Assembly: GCA_015680685.1 (NCBI GenBank)
Contig: MNCI01017900.1
Span: forward strand, 209,562-273,561
Source of the DNA: Gnetum montanum
Lineage: Eukaryota; Streptophyta; Gnetopsida; Gnetales; Gnetaceae
Direction: 5' to 3'
DNA length: 64,000 nt
Positions within the stretch are counted from its first letter, which is position 1, and each line of letters begins with the position of its first letter. The notes beneath the pieces were generated by a model that was given only the letters and a program-made list of their open reading frames with translations, had not been told where the DNA came from and made no database searches. Shown here piece after piece: positions 34,607 through 46,454 of the stretch. A program made the position numbers and the translations under genes.

Positions 34607-34989
34607 TTGCATCCACCATCTCATCTCACACGGAGGCAAATCAAGGTTCTGAAGTTAAATTTGAGGGGCCTGAACAAGAGGACACGCCACTTGAGTATAA
34701 CCTCGAGAGAATTTCCGAAAAGCCCATACTGAAAGAAACAAACAAAACCCAAAGTGATGATTGACCCATAAAACGCAACCCCTCAAAAGCCAAGGAAACA
34801 CCACCTAACCCAGAAACATCCAATGATACTAACTCAGAGCTTACTTCGCCAGACGTCTCCTAGTCAGAGCTACCATTCAACATAATTAGTGAAGGAGATG
34901 CCAAGTATCGGATCATACTCATTAAACCCACTCCTAACATAAAAATGAAAAAAATCCAAAAGTTACTAAAGAGTTAACAAACTACATCA

Positions 34990-35275
34990 GTCCGCAATGA
35001 CGTTAAACTACGATCGTCCGAAATGACGATAAACTATGCAAGTTCGGGACAACATTAAACTATCGCATGTCTGCAATGACATAAAACTAGCCATGGTTAG
35101 AAATGGCCAGTTTACATCAAAACCCATTGTATCAATTGATATCCCTCCTATTTATTAGCAACCCGAAATGGCTTTAAACTAGAACGATCATGTTGCAGTC
35201 CGTCATGACTTTAAACTGACATTCACACACACACACACATGTAAGGCCCGAAATGGCCTTAAACTAGAGCGAGTT
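34990..35275 (+). repeat. Minisatellite R1 (26-27 bp units) downstream of protease
   Basis: Units run like GTCCGAAATGACGATAAACT followed by a variable 6-7 bases: starts at about 34990, 35016, 35042, 35069, then more diverged copies to 35275, including an (AC)n tract at 35223-35240. The core matches R2 and R3 in the same element. No coding frame passes through it. Confidence 0.8.
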
Positions 35276-35412
35276 TTCTTTCGTTTGCCTCGAAAATTCA
35301 AATCCTCAGTTTACATTCTATGATTCCATCTTTGTAGAACAAGTTACGTTATCCTTCATGTTTTCCTTGGCACAGTTATCGTTTCGGTTATATTTGTACT
35401 TTATTTCATAAA

Positions 35413-38400
35413 CTACAAAACAATCAAAAAGACTTTCACCCCATGTCCTTGCATTATTTCTTCCCAACAATCAGAAAACTCTAAAAAACAATTTCTGTTT
35501 ACAACCCGCAGAAACATAACTAATAACAACACGCCAGATTCAAGAAACCAAACATCAGGATCATGAGGGGCTTTCTCCCCAAGCTCTCCTGCATCATGAG
35601 TTTCCCCTCCACTAGGGTCACCTTCCTGGCCGTCATCATCACCAGGACTCTGTAAAAGAAAAAAGGAAATAATTAATCAATTAACTAATAGTTAAAAAAG
35701 GAAGGTAACATTTTCTATGAAAAACAAATAAAAGTTACAAGTTCAAACAACTTACTGAAGAGGACCCCCTTAGACCGAACTCTAGCCGACGAAGGATTTC
35801 TTCTTCAGGGACACTTGTCTAGTCAGTTCCATCTAGGCCTAGATCAACGTTGGTTAATGCCTTCCCTTTGTCCACAACAGACCAAGTAGGACGTTTAAGA
35901 GGAAACTCGCTTACAGAAATCTCCCCAGAAGTTGTGGTGATTACTCTCTTGGGAGATTCCATCTCTACCACAGTGTGCCTAGTAAAGGCATCAAACAAAG
36001 ACCGTAGGCCTAAACCCTCTACAAACATCTCCAGTTGACGCTTTTCTATGGTTATCTCCTTTAATGATTTTTTATAATGGGACTTATGATTCTTCTCATC
36101 TTGACCCCATTTTCGTACCTTAGAAGCAAAAGCTTTAGAATCCTGACACTTGAGATTTAGCAAATCAATTTGTGCTTTCTGCTTTGCTACCTCCCGAGTC
36201 ATAGTTACTTGGTGGTTCAATAGATTCCAATATCTAGTATAAGCAACCTTGGAGGTTCGCCAAGAACGATCACCTGTCAACCTAGCAGAGGCAAACTTAT
36301 AGCGTGACTTAAAGTCATCTCGTTCTGCTAATAGTTTGGTTATCTCTTTCTCCCCTACCTGAATTCGCAACCATAGCTTTTCGATAGAACGCCTACAAGT
36401 CCAAAGCGACTTGGCATTTTGCACAACACATTCTGCCACATCATCATAGATTTTTCTTGGCACTTGCTCAATTTCTGATGGTAGTTCAGGCAGACTGTCA
36501 ATACAAGTAGCCTTGGATGGATCCCACTTCAGTTTAGCGCCTATCAATATAAGAAGCATATACATTAGACATTAGACAGTAGAACAGATGCGAAAAGAAA
36601 AAGACTCAAAATGTTTAAAATGTATGTACCTATTTCAGGATGAGCTTGTTGGATGCAATCAACTACCTCATTGACAATACCATGGATGAAATCCATTTTA
36701 CTTGGCATTTCGATCCAAGTAAATGGTTCATGTATGGGAGATGAACCGACTTCGGTGGTCGTTTCCATTGGAATCTTCATTGTACGTATGTCTAAGCGAA
36801 TGTTAGGAGTTGTCCTGGTTTCAACATCTGCGTCTTGTAGCGACAAAAACATAAAGCCAAAACTCTAAATAATAGAAATGAAACAACTCAAAACCCAAAT
36901 AAACATAATGATGAAAACATACCGAAATCCCTCTCTTCTCCCGGATTCGAAGGAGTGCTAAGGTTTAACCTTTCTGCGAAGAAATCATCAAACATCTCGT
37001 CAGCTTTAGCCTGTTCACCAGCGTGATCTTTTTCCGTGGTGACTTCTACTCCTTCTTTCGTTTCTTCCCTCAGGGGGACAGGAATTTCTATCTCGTTGTT
37101 ACCTGCCTCTTCCTCCTCATCTTGGCTGGTTGGGACCTCTTCCTCCTCTATGATCGGTGCTACCTTTCTTCTTACTTCAGGAGTTGGCTTTGATGACATT
37201 CGTAAGTTCAACGTCAGTTTAGAATAAATGAAAAAATAAAAACAGAATAAAATAAAAAAATAATAATAATGATAATTAAAACAAGGATAAATGAACGAAT
37301 CAAGCTTACTTACCCTGTGCAGATATTTTAAACCGTATGCGTTTCACCTTTGGTTCATCTACAGCTGGAGCAACCTCTCTAGAGCGCTTAGGTCTTTGAA
37401 CTCTAGATTTCGCCTTTCTGATTGTCTCTTTGATTACTCGATCTGCTCTCCTGGCAGTATAGGGCACACCATCTGGCTCCGACCCTACGCTGTCACGTGT
37501 GTGAATTGAATGACCAGCGGATCCTCCTGTTGTAATAGAGACCGATTCGTCAATCCCTTCGGGAGCATCTTGAGATTTGATCACCTCAAACAAATGGCGA
37601 ATCCACGGGCGAGATATTTGGCCACGATCCCTTAACACGTACTCGTTACCCACGCGAACTACTAGAAATTTAGCTAGTCGACGCAAGTAACTGGCAAAGA
37701 ATGCAAAGGTAAAATGGGACTGTGCCTCAACGTTTGAACGCAATCTCACTATCTTTTCGTGGAAACCCGAAAGTAAAAATTGAGCCCAATTATAATACAC
37801 CCCAGTCTCCAGAATCGTACGCATGATACGCATAGATTCTACCCCAAAAGTCTTCACTTGAGACAGGGATTTAGGAAACACTCATGCTCTGAACAGTGGA
37901 TACAGCTCATTTACTTCAGTTACTTTTGATTTTCCTTGCATAGGGAATCCCTTAGCACCTTTAAGTATACCTAGCTAGTCCTCCAGCTCACGAACCACAT
38001 GGGCCTCTTTTTGTGCTCTATCCAAAGTCACTCCAGCCCCATCCGCCAGTACACCGAAGAGGTCTGAAAAGAACTCCGTCGACAGATGGAAAGCCACTCT
38101 AATCCCCTTGACGCGAGTGCTATAGTAAGTAATAGCCTCGTTGAACGAATCAATGATCGCAATCATCTCAGTTGCTGAGACGTTAGGACTTAAAGCAGTA
38201 AACAACTCCATGAGGCCAACATCGCTCAAGCAACCAATAATGTGCTGTGACGCCTCATCATGCAACCACTGTTGTGCATCGTCGATATCTCCGAACTTCA
38301 TGGACAAAGTGCCCTTAGCCCGCCCAGTCTCTATGGTGATTCCACCAGGGGTGATATCCACTGCACGCATAGGATAAAACCATGGAATTAATACAACCAA

Positions 38401-39248
38401 TGTGGTAGCAAAACAAACAAACGTGAAGAGTCAAAAAATACTATTACTTACCGTTAGACAATGGATTAAGATCATTAGAAGTCAAATCAGCATCGCATGG
38501 GAAAACTGGCCCATTACGGGACCAATCCCCATGTAGCCACCTCTAAGCCTCACATTATGCAAAAGCCTTAGAGTATCGTTTGTGAAAATGGACAATTTCG
38601 CCCTTGGTCTGAGCTAACACGGCACCACGAAGAGTGGGACCTGCCATGAAAGCTTCTAAGGCAGTATGAGCCAATGCAAGTCCATCATCACCTATGCATA
38701 CTCCTTTTTTATCAAATTGAGGCCTGCAAAGAAATGACGGTCAAAACATGAACAACCACTAGGCCTTAAAACAGAAATGACAAATTAAACAACCTTAACT
38801 TTCTACCTTGTACACCGTTCGAGGGGGATTCTGGAACAAGGAATGCACGTGAGATGCTAAGAATAAGGTGCTATTGACGTTGTGAGGGCTACATAATAAT
38901 AAGTCCCATACACGCATCAATAGACGGGTGGATCTGCGTCCTCCAGAGGGACCATCCCCAACCATGGATAATCCCTCATCGATATCGACCACGAAGGCCG
39001 TTATACCATTTGAAGATCTCGGTAACATGGTCTCAAGGATGCTTCGTGCTAATTGTTCATTTAGGTGAGATCATATCACCACATTGAATCTTTGTAAGAT
39101 GAAAGTAAGGAATTCACTGTCATTCATTCTGAACCATACCCCATTTCGATCAATAGTCATATCAGGTACCGGTTCATCACAATCAATAGGCCTGAACTAT
39201 GCCAGAACTCCAACAAGTTCCACCACAAGGAGGAAAGGTTTCTGACAT
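35413..39248 (-). pseudogene. Antisense multi-exon gene between protease and RT of the Tat element
   Basis: Minus-strand exons deduced from frames plus GT-AG sites: E1 39248-38807, E2 38723-38452, E3 38360-37314, E4 about 37174-36923, E5 36837-36630, E6 36540-35756, E7 35649-35413. Junctions E2/E3, E4/E5, E5/E6 and E6/E7 keep the frame exactly; E3/E4 is compatible with a proposed acceptor; E1/E2 is off by one. The spliced product would be about 1080 residues but has at least six in-frame stops. No family was recognised. E1 has DRNGVWFRMNDSEFLTFILQ; E3 ends in a basic stretch (RPKRSRE); E4 is Glu-rich; E6 is a coiled coil (residues 60-190); E7 is acidic. Tat elements elsewhere carry extra ORFs, some antisense, but this position and exon number are unusual. 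Function unknown. Confidence 0.7.
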
Positions 39249-39329
39249 CTGCACATATTCAAGAACCTGGATTAGTAAGCCATACAAAACAATATAGGTT
39301 TTATATTGGGGCCAGCACTTGAAAGCATT

Positions 39330-39500
39330 TTTCAGGGTTCACACTCAGCGTGCAGACCCTGCACGTTGAGAACGCGGCATGCAGACCTTTACGCTAAGAA
39401 CGCGGCGTGCAGACCTTTACGCTGAGAATGCGAGCGTGCAGACCCTACACGTTGGGAATGTGAGCGTGCAAACCATGCACGCTGAAAACAAGCATGCAAA
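39330..39500 (-). repeat. CpG-rich tandem repeat upstream of the antisense gene
   Basis: About five units of roughly 35-40 bp built on GCGTGCAGACC followed by TTACGCTGAGAA-like sequence. The core GCGTGC/ACGCT recalls the LTR U3 clusters of the same element. It sits about 80-250 bases upstream of E1 of the antisense gene, so it could be in its first intron or promoter. Confidence 0.7.
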
Positions 39501-39764
39501 TGCTGGGCATTTTGCCCCCTCTTGCACACTAACAAATTCTATGTGCCAAAAATGAAAGAAAAATTGAACGCAAATGGACGAAAATAGCAAGCAAAAAATA
39601 CAAATTCTAACAGGGAACCAGGGCCTACCGGCACACTGATTTGGACCATGATGTCATCATAGGCTTGGGCAGGCATCGGAGCATCGCCTCACTCTCCTCG
39701 ACGAAGGTTAAGTTTGGCTCCTTCCTTCCCAAGTCCCTCACCCGCTTCCCCTTGCCCATGCCTT

Positions 39765-39915
39765 CACGTTGGGGTTTGCAGCAAGGCTTCACGCTGGGGT
39801 TTGCAGCAAGGCTTCACGCTAGGGTTTGTAGCAAGGCTTCATGCTTGGGTTTGCAGCAAAGCTCCATGCTGGGGTTTGCAGGAGGTCTACGTTGGGGTTT
39901 ACAGACCTTTACGTT
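39765..39915 (+). repeat. 26-bp tandem repeat
   Basis: Units like TTTGCAGCAAGGCTTCACGC TGGGG repeat five to six times, with drift at the right end. Frames through it give simple repeat peptides on both strands, which I do not treat as genes. It lies upstream of the antisense gene. Confidence 0.75.
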
Positions 39916-40436
39916 GGGGCTTCTACGAAGTGTAGATCCACGCTAAACTCTTGCATCCGACTCGTCGCGCTCTGATCGGTGCCGCTCTTGCTGCCTCCTT
40001 CACACCGTATCTGCACCTTCCTCTGCCCGTTTTACCCGATCTTCGCCTCCTCGCCGCCTTGAATCACGCTGAGAGGTTCACGCTAAGAGGTTCACGCTAT
40101 CACTGGCTCGACTTTGGGGTTTACGCCTGCTGCCATTTGTTTCAAGCTAAGTTTAGACATCCCCACGTTGCTCACGCCGCCCCACCCTCTAAGAAATTGA
40201 CATTTTAAGTATTTTACTCAAAATAAAAATAAACACAATGATTAATTAAACGCAATTAAATATAAACAAACCTAGAGTAGATAGAAGAGTATGTAAACAT
40301 GCACTAGGCTAAACATCACCCATGCAAGACCTTGCCTAAACTGAGCACTTTGGTACATACTCTTCATCTCATAGTTTCACACTTAACAAGCATTCCAAAT
40401 TGTATAATCAACCAGAAATCATAAACAAACCACGAA

Positions 40437-40635
40437 CGGCCCGATAAGACCATAAATTGCCGCGAACAGCCCGGTAAGGCCATAAACTGCCGCGAACGGC
40501 CTGGTAAGGCCATAAACTGCCGCGAACGGCCCGGTAAGGTCATAAACTGCTGTGAACGGCCTGGTAAGGCCATAAACTGCTACGAACGGCCCGGTAAGGC
40601 CATAAACTATCAGGTACGGCCTTAAACCGCCACGC
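40437..40635 (+). repeat. Minisatellite R2 (30-bp units) upstream of RT
   Basis: About six and a half 30-bp units, consensus CGGCCCGGTAAGGCCATAAA then CTGCCGCGAA. The core CCGGTAAGGCCATAAACT matches R1 and R3. It ends just before the RT region start at 40650, mirroring R1 on the other side of the antisense gene. Confidence 0.88.
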
Positions 40636-40649
40636 GGCCAAGGGCAAGC

Positions 40650-41790
40650 ATGGATAGTAAGCAACTATTCGCACCATTGTTCATCAATGGACCATACGGA
40701 CCCATCCAACAGGAGATGAACAACAAGTTCATTGATTTAGACACATCGACTTATGAAAACTCTGTGGCATCGACAGAGGAAATAATAGAACGCTTTCAGA
40801 GCATGATGAAATCGTTGGATATTGAAGCCGATAACATCATCGAAGATCCATTAATTGAAACCCCCATCACTATGCCGAGCAGCATTGTTAAGATACTGAA
40901 ATTAAGTACTTTACTAGACCCACAACTTGCCAATGACATAGCGAAAGTGTTAAAAAGCAACATCAAAGCATTCACTTGGTCGTACACTGACATGCCTGGG
41001 CTGGACCCTCGAATAGTCCAACATAACATCATACTCGACTTGAAACTAAGACCAGTGAAACAAAAGGCACGTAAGGTTAAAATTGAGGTAGCATTGGCAG
41101 TTCGCAATGAGATCATCAAACTTTATTAAGCTGATTTCATTCGGGCTGTTGACTACGTTGACTGGGTATCCAACATGGTCATTGTCCCAAAGAAGAATGG
41201 AAGCATTTGCCTATGCATTGACTTCCGGGACCTCAACTTAGCGACCATAAAAGACGACTTCCCTCTACCTAGTATTGATCAACTAGTTGATTCAACCACT
41301 GGGCATGCACTGTTATCATTTATGGATGGCTTCTCGGGATATAACCAGATCCGGATTAACCCTGAACATCAACTCAGAACAACCTTCATGACACCATGGG
41401 GAACGTTTTGTTATACGATGATGCCCTTCGGTTTAAAGAATGCTGGTGCTACATATCAACGAGCGATGACCTTCATCTTTAGTGATTACCTTCTTCACTC
41501 ACTCAACGATTACGTAGATGATATAGCAGTTAAATCAAAGACACAAGAGCAACACATACAAGACCTAGACTTGGTACTTAAGTGTTGTTTAAAATATGAG
41601 CTTAGACTAAACCCAAAAAAGTGTCTTTGGGGTCAAATCAGGCAAAATGCTAGGATTCATAGTTTCAGAAGCAGGGATTCGAGTAGACCCCGATAAGGTA
41701 AAGGCTATCACAAACTTGCAACCGCCAAACAACCTTACTGAACTTCGAGGCCTACAAGGTACATGACAGTTCATTAGGCGCTTTATAGAA
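40650..41790 (+). pseudogene. Reverse transcriptase of the Tat element
   Basis: N-terminal frame 40650-41129 includes FTWSYTDMPGLDP and RPVKQKARK, typical of the start of Tat RT. After one stop at 41129 the palm follows in 41175-41696: VPKKNGSICLCIDFRDLN, LLSFMDGFSGYNQI, MPFGLKNAGATYQRAM and the catalytic DYVDDIAVKS. A frameshift near 41630 passes to another frame that continues toward RNase H. It copies element RNA into DNA; the two interruptions disable it. Confidence 0.88.
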
Positions 41791-41793
41791 AAA

Positions 41794-42966
41794 TTGACTG
41801 ATAAATTGAAACCCATGAATCATTTGCTACGCAAGAGTGTACACTTTCAATGGACCCCACAATGCCAGGAAGCTTTTGACAATATCAAAACGGCATTGAC
41901 TCAATTACCGACAGTTTATCCACCTCAGAGTAATAAACTGTTCTACATCTACCTTGCCACAATGGATTCATCAATCACGTCTATGCTTTGCCAGAAACGG
42001 GATGATGGGACTGAGGTTCCTGTTTATTATTTGAGCCATACATTAGTAGCCCACGAACAACGTTACAATGACGTGGAAAGATCATGCCTTTCCCTTATCT
42101 TATCTTTAAGGAAGTGGCGACATTATCTTTTCCGTAACCAAGTAAATATCATCTGTAAAGACAACGTGCTCAGAGCTATCACAAACAACATGTATGAATC
42201 AAGCAAGATAGCTCGATGGATGGCAATGATTGCTGAGTTTGACCTGCATTACGTAGCCCAATCATCCATCAAAGGTCAAGCTATAATCAATCAGATGACT
42301 GCATCACCAACTCAAGATCAAGCAACGATTAATCTAGAATTCCCAGACGAAAACGTAAGCACAATTGACATAGTGCCCGATGACTATGATGTGATATTAA
42401 ACTTTGATGGAGCATCCACCTCCCAAGGTGGAAGTGCTGCTACTGTTATCACATATCCCTCCAGGGCAATCCAACCCTTCGCTTACCGATTTAACTTTCC
42501 TTGTACCAATAACACAGCAGAGTATGAAGGGCTCCTCAAAGGCCTTATGGCAGCACAAGCTTCAAACATCACACGTCTCGTAGTTAGGGGCTACTCACAG
42601 TTAATCATAAACCAAGTCAAAGACGTTTACGCATGCAAAGCATCTCATCTACAACCCTACTGTGACTTGACGAAGTACTAGCTAAAACAGTTTATAAATA
42701 TAGAACTACAACATGTGCCTAGAAATGATAATACCATCGCAGACGCATTAGCCACTTTAGCTCTAAACATCTCATCGGACATGTTTCATGCGTCGCCTAA
42801 TTCCGTCATGAGCTACAACAAGCCCATAACCGATGCTCCTGATGAACTTCCCATAGCATCCGTTAGCACAACACATGCCGTAAAGTGGTACGATGACATC
42901 AAAGAGGACCTTTTGCATGGTGAACCACCTCAACATCTAACGAATGCACAAAAGGACACGGTGTGA
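41794..42966 (+). pseudogene. RNase H plus second (archaeal-type) RNase H of the Tat element
   Basis: Frame 41794-42681 starts in the RT connection (PMNHLLRKSVHFQWTPQCQEAF), has the first RNase H (VPVYYLSHTLVAHEQRYNDVER), then a second RNase H-like domain: ILNFDGASTSQGGSAA with its first acidic residue, NNTAEYEGLLKGL and a stop at 42681. The end (RNDNTIADALATLALN) is in the frame 42715-42966. The dual RNase H is a recognised trait of the Tat lineage and drives the classification. Confidence 0.85.
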
Positions 42967-43068
42967 AAACGCTCTCGGCAGTATACACTAGTAGGAGATA
43001 CGTTACGTCGTAGATCTTATGAGGGCATTTTACTGGTATACGTTAATAGCATCGATAGCCAAACCGTC

Positions 43069-44124
43069 GTGGATCAAGTTTATGAGGGACTCTATGGAGG
43101 GCACATAGCACCCAAAGCAATGGCAACCAAAATAAGATGCTTAGGGTACTATTGGCCAGATATGGAATACGACTGTTTCTCCAAAGTCAAAACATGTGAT
43201 ATGTGTCAAAAGCATGGTAATCTTATACATGTTTCACCCAATGAGTTGCATACAGCTCAAATCACATGGCCTTTCCAGAAATGGGGGTTAGACAACATTG
43301 GACCAATAACTCCCCCATCTTTAGTAGGGCATAGCTTCATCATAACCGCGACTGAATATTTCATGAAATGGGTAGAAGCTATTCCTCTTAGGAAGACCAC
43401 ATTGAAACAAGTATGCAACTTTATCCTCGAAAACATTGCGACTCATTTTGGCATCCCGATGACTATCATCACTAACAACGGGCCACAATTCAGCAGTGTC
43501 GAAACAAAAATGTTCTGTGAAAGCCTAGGTATTAAACACTCGTTTTTATCACCTTACTATCCTCAAAGCAACGGACAAGCAGAAGCCACAAATAAAATTG
43601 TCATCATGGTGCTCAAGAAAATGCTTCATCAGAGCAAACGAAGATGGCATGAGCAGCTGGTTTATGCGCTATGGGCATACAGAACAACGCATAGGACATC
43701 CACAAGTAAAACACCATATAGTCTTGTCTATGGTTCAAAAGTTGTTTTATGTCTGGGGTTGCAAGTACCATCCTTAAGGACCACACTATCTGGACTCCTC
43801 GATGAAGGTTAGAACAATGAGTTGCGTATTATTGACCTCGACTCGGTGGAAGAAGAACGCACATGAACACTGGATCAAATCGAGTGGTACTAGAAGCAAC
43901 AACGACGACGCCATCGGCACGACATCCATAAGCACCCAATCAAAGAGAAGGACCTTGTACTTAAGGCGGTTCGTGAACACGCGGACAAGTTCTTAGCCAA
44001 CTGGGAAGGGCCTTACTTGGTCACCAAAGTGTACGATAATGGAGAATTCAAACTAGTAGACATGGATGGAAATGAATTGGCCGATCCCACGAATCACGTG
44101 TACCTGAAACCATTCTACGTCTGA
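43069..44124 (+). pseudogene. Integrase of the Tat element
   Basis: Frame 43069-43812 has the HHCC finger (GGHIAP with CDMCQKHG after it), then the core: first D in KWGLDNIGPI, second site ITNNGPQFSS where the usual catalytic D (TDNGPQF) is N, and E in NGQAEATNK. WAYRTTHRTSTSKTPYSLVYG follows. After stops near 43812-43890, the C-terminal domain (FLANWEGPYLVTKV, then NHVYLKPFYV) ends at 44124. The lost aspartate alone would prevent strand transfer. Confidence 0.87.
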
Positions 44125-44139
44125 TCATCTTAAGGTACG

Positions 44140-44470
44140 TCTTCGTCCTGGCATCATGATGGTAAACTGATACCACAGACCCGTCCTGGGTTATGACTCA
44201 AAACTAACACCACAGATACGTCCTGGCGTCGTGATGATAAACCGACACCATAGAGCTCCGTCCAACATTACGTTAAATTGTCATTCTCATTTACCAGAGT
44301 CTGCTAAGACTATAAACTAGCTTACCTCTTCATAGTCCTTCACGACTATAAACTAGCATCGCACCGTCCGCTACGACGATAAACTGGCAACGTCCAACGG
44401 GTTATGACGTAAAACTAACCCACGATAGTCCGCTAAGACTATAAACTGGCAAGATCAGCTCTAGCACATT
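44140..44470 (+). repeat. Minisatellite R3 between integrase and 3' LTR
   Basis: Irregular units of about 30-45 bp with the core GTCCGCTAAGACTATAAACT (for example near 44365 and 44430) and more diverged GTCCTGGCGTCGTGATGATAA-type copies at the left. The core is shared with R1 and R2. Tandem repeats in this position are known for Tat/Ogre elements. Confidence 0.78.
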
Positions 44471-44930
44471 CATCTACTGCTGTAATTCATGACATTTCTT
44501 CATCAACGCCTGTCGCATCATTCATCACACCGGCTCTGACAAAACTATTGCTGCTCATTTTGTTTGCTTTAAGTTTCACATGGTGCCTCCATTTGCATCG
44601 GCCACATTCATGTCTAAAGTGTTCACAAAATCATTCACTTGCTATTTTCTTGTCTTCTTGGAGTTGTGTTTGTAGGATGACACTTAGTGGTGCTCGTACA
44701 CAGATACAATTCATCACGGTGACAAGGTTCCACATTGTTTCTGATGCACGCAACCAGGTTAATCAATCTGTTCAAAAGTACATTTCTAGTCCCCAATACA
44801 GTCTCTATTTCCCCAACACTCTCGTTTCCTTTCCTACCCGGTTACAATTCCTAGATACACCAGTACACCCCGAAACTTTGAGCACACTGCTGCATGCTGC
44901 GACACTCTCAAGCAGTTGCAACACACAACA
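44471..44930 (+). other. 3' untranslated segment of the Tat element
   Basis: A 130-residue plus-strand frame (44548-44940) lies here but has no recognisable domain and low-complexity composition; I treat it as chance. A purine-rich stretch near 44957-44981 could be the polypurine tract if the LTR starts at 44991. Confidence 0.4.
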
Positions 44931-46454
44931 TGACACATGAGCATGAGTGCAAAATTGAAAGAAAGCTCTTTCCAAAAAAAAGCTAACTCATGATGCTTCC
45001 CAGCATGACCGAAACTAGCGAACTTCATAAACAGCATCAAACGGAGTCAAATCAAGTAACTAAAGGTTCCTTGGGACCCAAAAAAGACTACCGTGACATC
45101 TGGCGTCAAACCTGGTAAATTTTGAGCTCAAAATACTTGGTTTTCACTAAGTATGCATCCTGTACGTTGGCCTATACATGCCCAGCGTATGGCCTAGTGT
45201 GCAGCAACTTTTGAGCCTCAAAAACTCATCAAAATAGGTCAGAATTGAAAGTCTAGACCACCCAAGACCTTCCCCAAGGTCCCCAACAGCTCTCAGGCTC
45301 TTGAAAATCATGTTTTGGGCTCCAAGTGATGAGTTTTCATGCCTGCACGCAGGCCTGCACGCCCAGCTTGCACACCCAGCATGTACCATCATGGGCATTT
45401 TAGGTAATATTTCGACATGGAGTCAACCCTCAAGGCATGGTCAATGAATCTACAAGTCCACAGGCTTGGGAGACATCAAGTTTTGGCATCAAAAGGGTCA
45501 TTCTTGTCCCTGCATGCACAGCATGCACGCCCGGCGTACAGCACACTAGAAACGTGCCCAAAACTCCGTCAAAATGAAGCCAAAATGAGCCCTAGGACAC
45601 CTTGGAGAACCAGCAACACTTAGGCAACAAGGATCCAACTTCAGTGTACAAGATTAAGCTCCAAAACTATAGTTTTCATGCCCACACACTAGCCTGCACG
45701 CCCGGCGTATATGTCCAGCGTGTAGACGCTGGCATGCTGCACGCCTGTAAAGCTTTATTCTTTTGCACCCGATCGATGCTTCATGTGTCACCCGATCTGA
45801 AATTCCAGCATCCCACAACCAATCATCCCATCTCATATCTGAATTTAACGCTCAAACTCATACAAAACCCAGATTTTTGACCAGATCAGGGTTCGAAAAT
45901 CAGGAAATCTTGGCAAAATTTGGAGAACATTGAGAACACCCACCCTGCACGTTGGACTTCTACCCCGCACGCTGAGCATACAACCTTCATGCAGTGCCTA
46001 CAGCCCAAACGAGCATACCATCACCCCTCCGCATACACCGGGGCTCTTTGTCTGCCTTGTGTCAAATCCACAACTGCGTCTAGACTAGTGCATTGTAATT
46101 TTCATTATACAATAATATTGCTGCATTTTTGGCCAAGATTAGTTACCATTCTCATTCGTCCTTGCATTTTTTGGCTAGGATTTGTTACAGTTTCCTGTTT
46201 ACTGCTTGTTTACATTCCTGCATATTTGTGTTCTGGTTTATGTTTATTCCACCGTTTACGTGTAACCCAGCATATTGCGCATTGGCATACGTCTAGGGAA
46301 ATCCTTGTCTGATCCGCGTGCGGACAACCCAAGGTACTCTACCTTCGTTAATTCCAGCTCGTCCTCAAGTGAAGGTAGGGTCTTCTGTGCCTATCTGTAG
46401 ATCTCTCGGTGTCTGTTTCATTCTAGCCTTGCATCGACGATTCTAGATAGTACA
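44931..46454 (+). repeat. 3' LTR of the Tat element
   Basis: Homologous to the 5' LTR with many transition differences, mostly at CpG sites, and one block of about 180 bp missing (5' LTR 29093-29272). It ends AGTACA at 46449-46454. Its start is uncertain between 44931 and 44991 for the same reason as the 5' copy. Confidence 0.8.

Larger units (their letters stand above)
28646..46454 (+). mobile_element. Tat-lineage Ty3/gypsy element (17.8 kb) nested in caulimovirid copy 1
   Basis: Two LTRs bracket gag, protease, RT, RNase H, a second RNase H and integrase in plus orientation. The viral sequence broken at 28645 resumes at about 46460; the matching uninterrupted site is in copy 2 near 60220. 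Possible 5-bp target duplications are GCAAG (28641-28645) and ACAAT (46455-46459), three of five matching. The second RNase H domain and YVDDIAVKS RT motif point to the Tat lineage. An antisense gene and minisatellites lie inside. Confidence 0.88.

Noticed and set aside
39641-39946. Plus-strand 101-residue repeat protein
   Set aside because: Both forward frames give repeats only because of the 26-bp tandem array; no start context or domain.
40437-40635. CRISPR-like array of regular repeats
   Set aside because: Units are contiguous and lack unique spacers, and the genome is a plant nuclear one; it is a minisatellite.
40364-40664. Minus-strand frames with a repeating ten-residue peptide
   Set aside because: They are translation of the 30-bp minisatellite R2, whose unit is a multiple of three; no flanking coding signal.
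44548-44940. 130-residue frame as an extra ORF of the Tat element
   Set aside because: Low-complexity Ser/His/Leu composition, no domain, and it runs into the 3' LTR.
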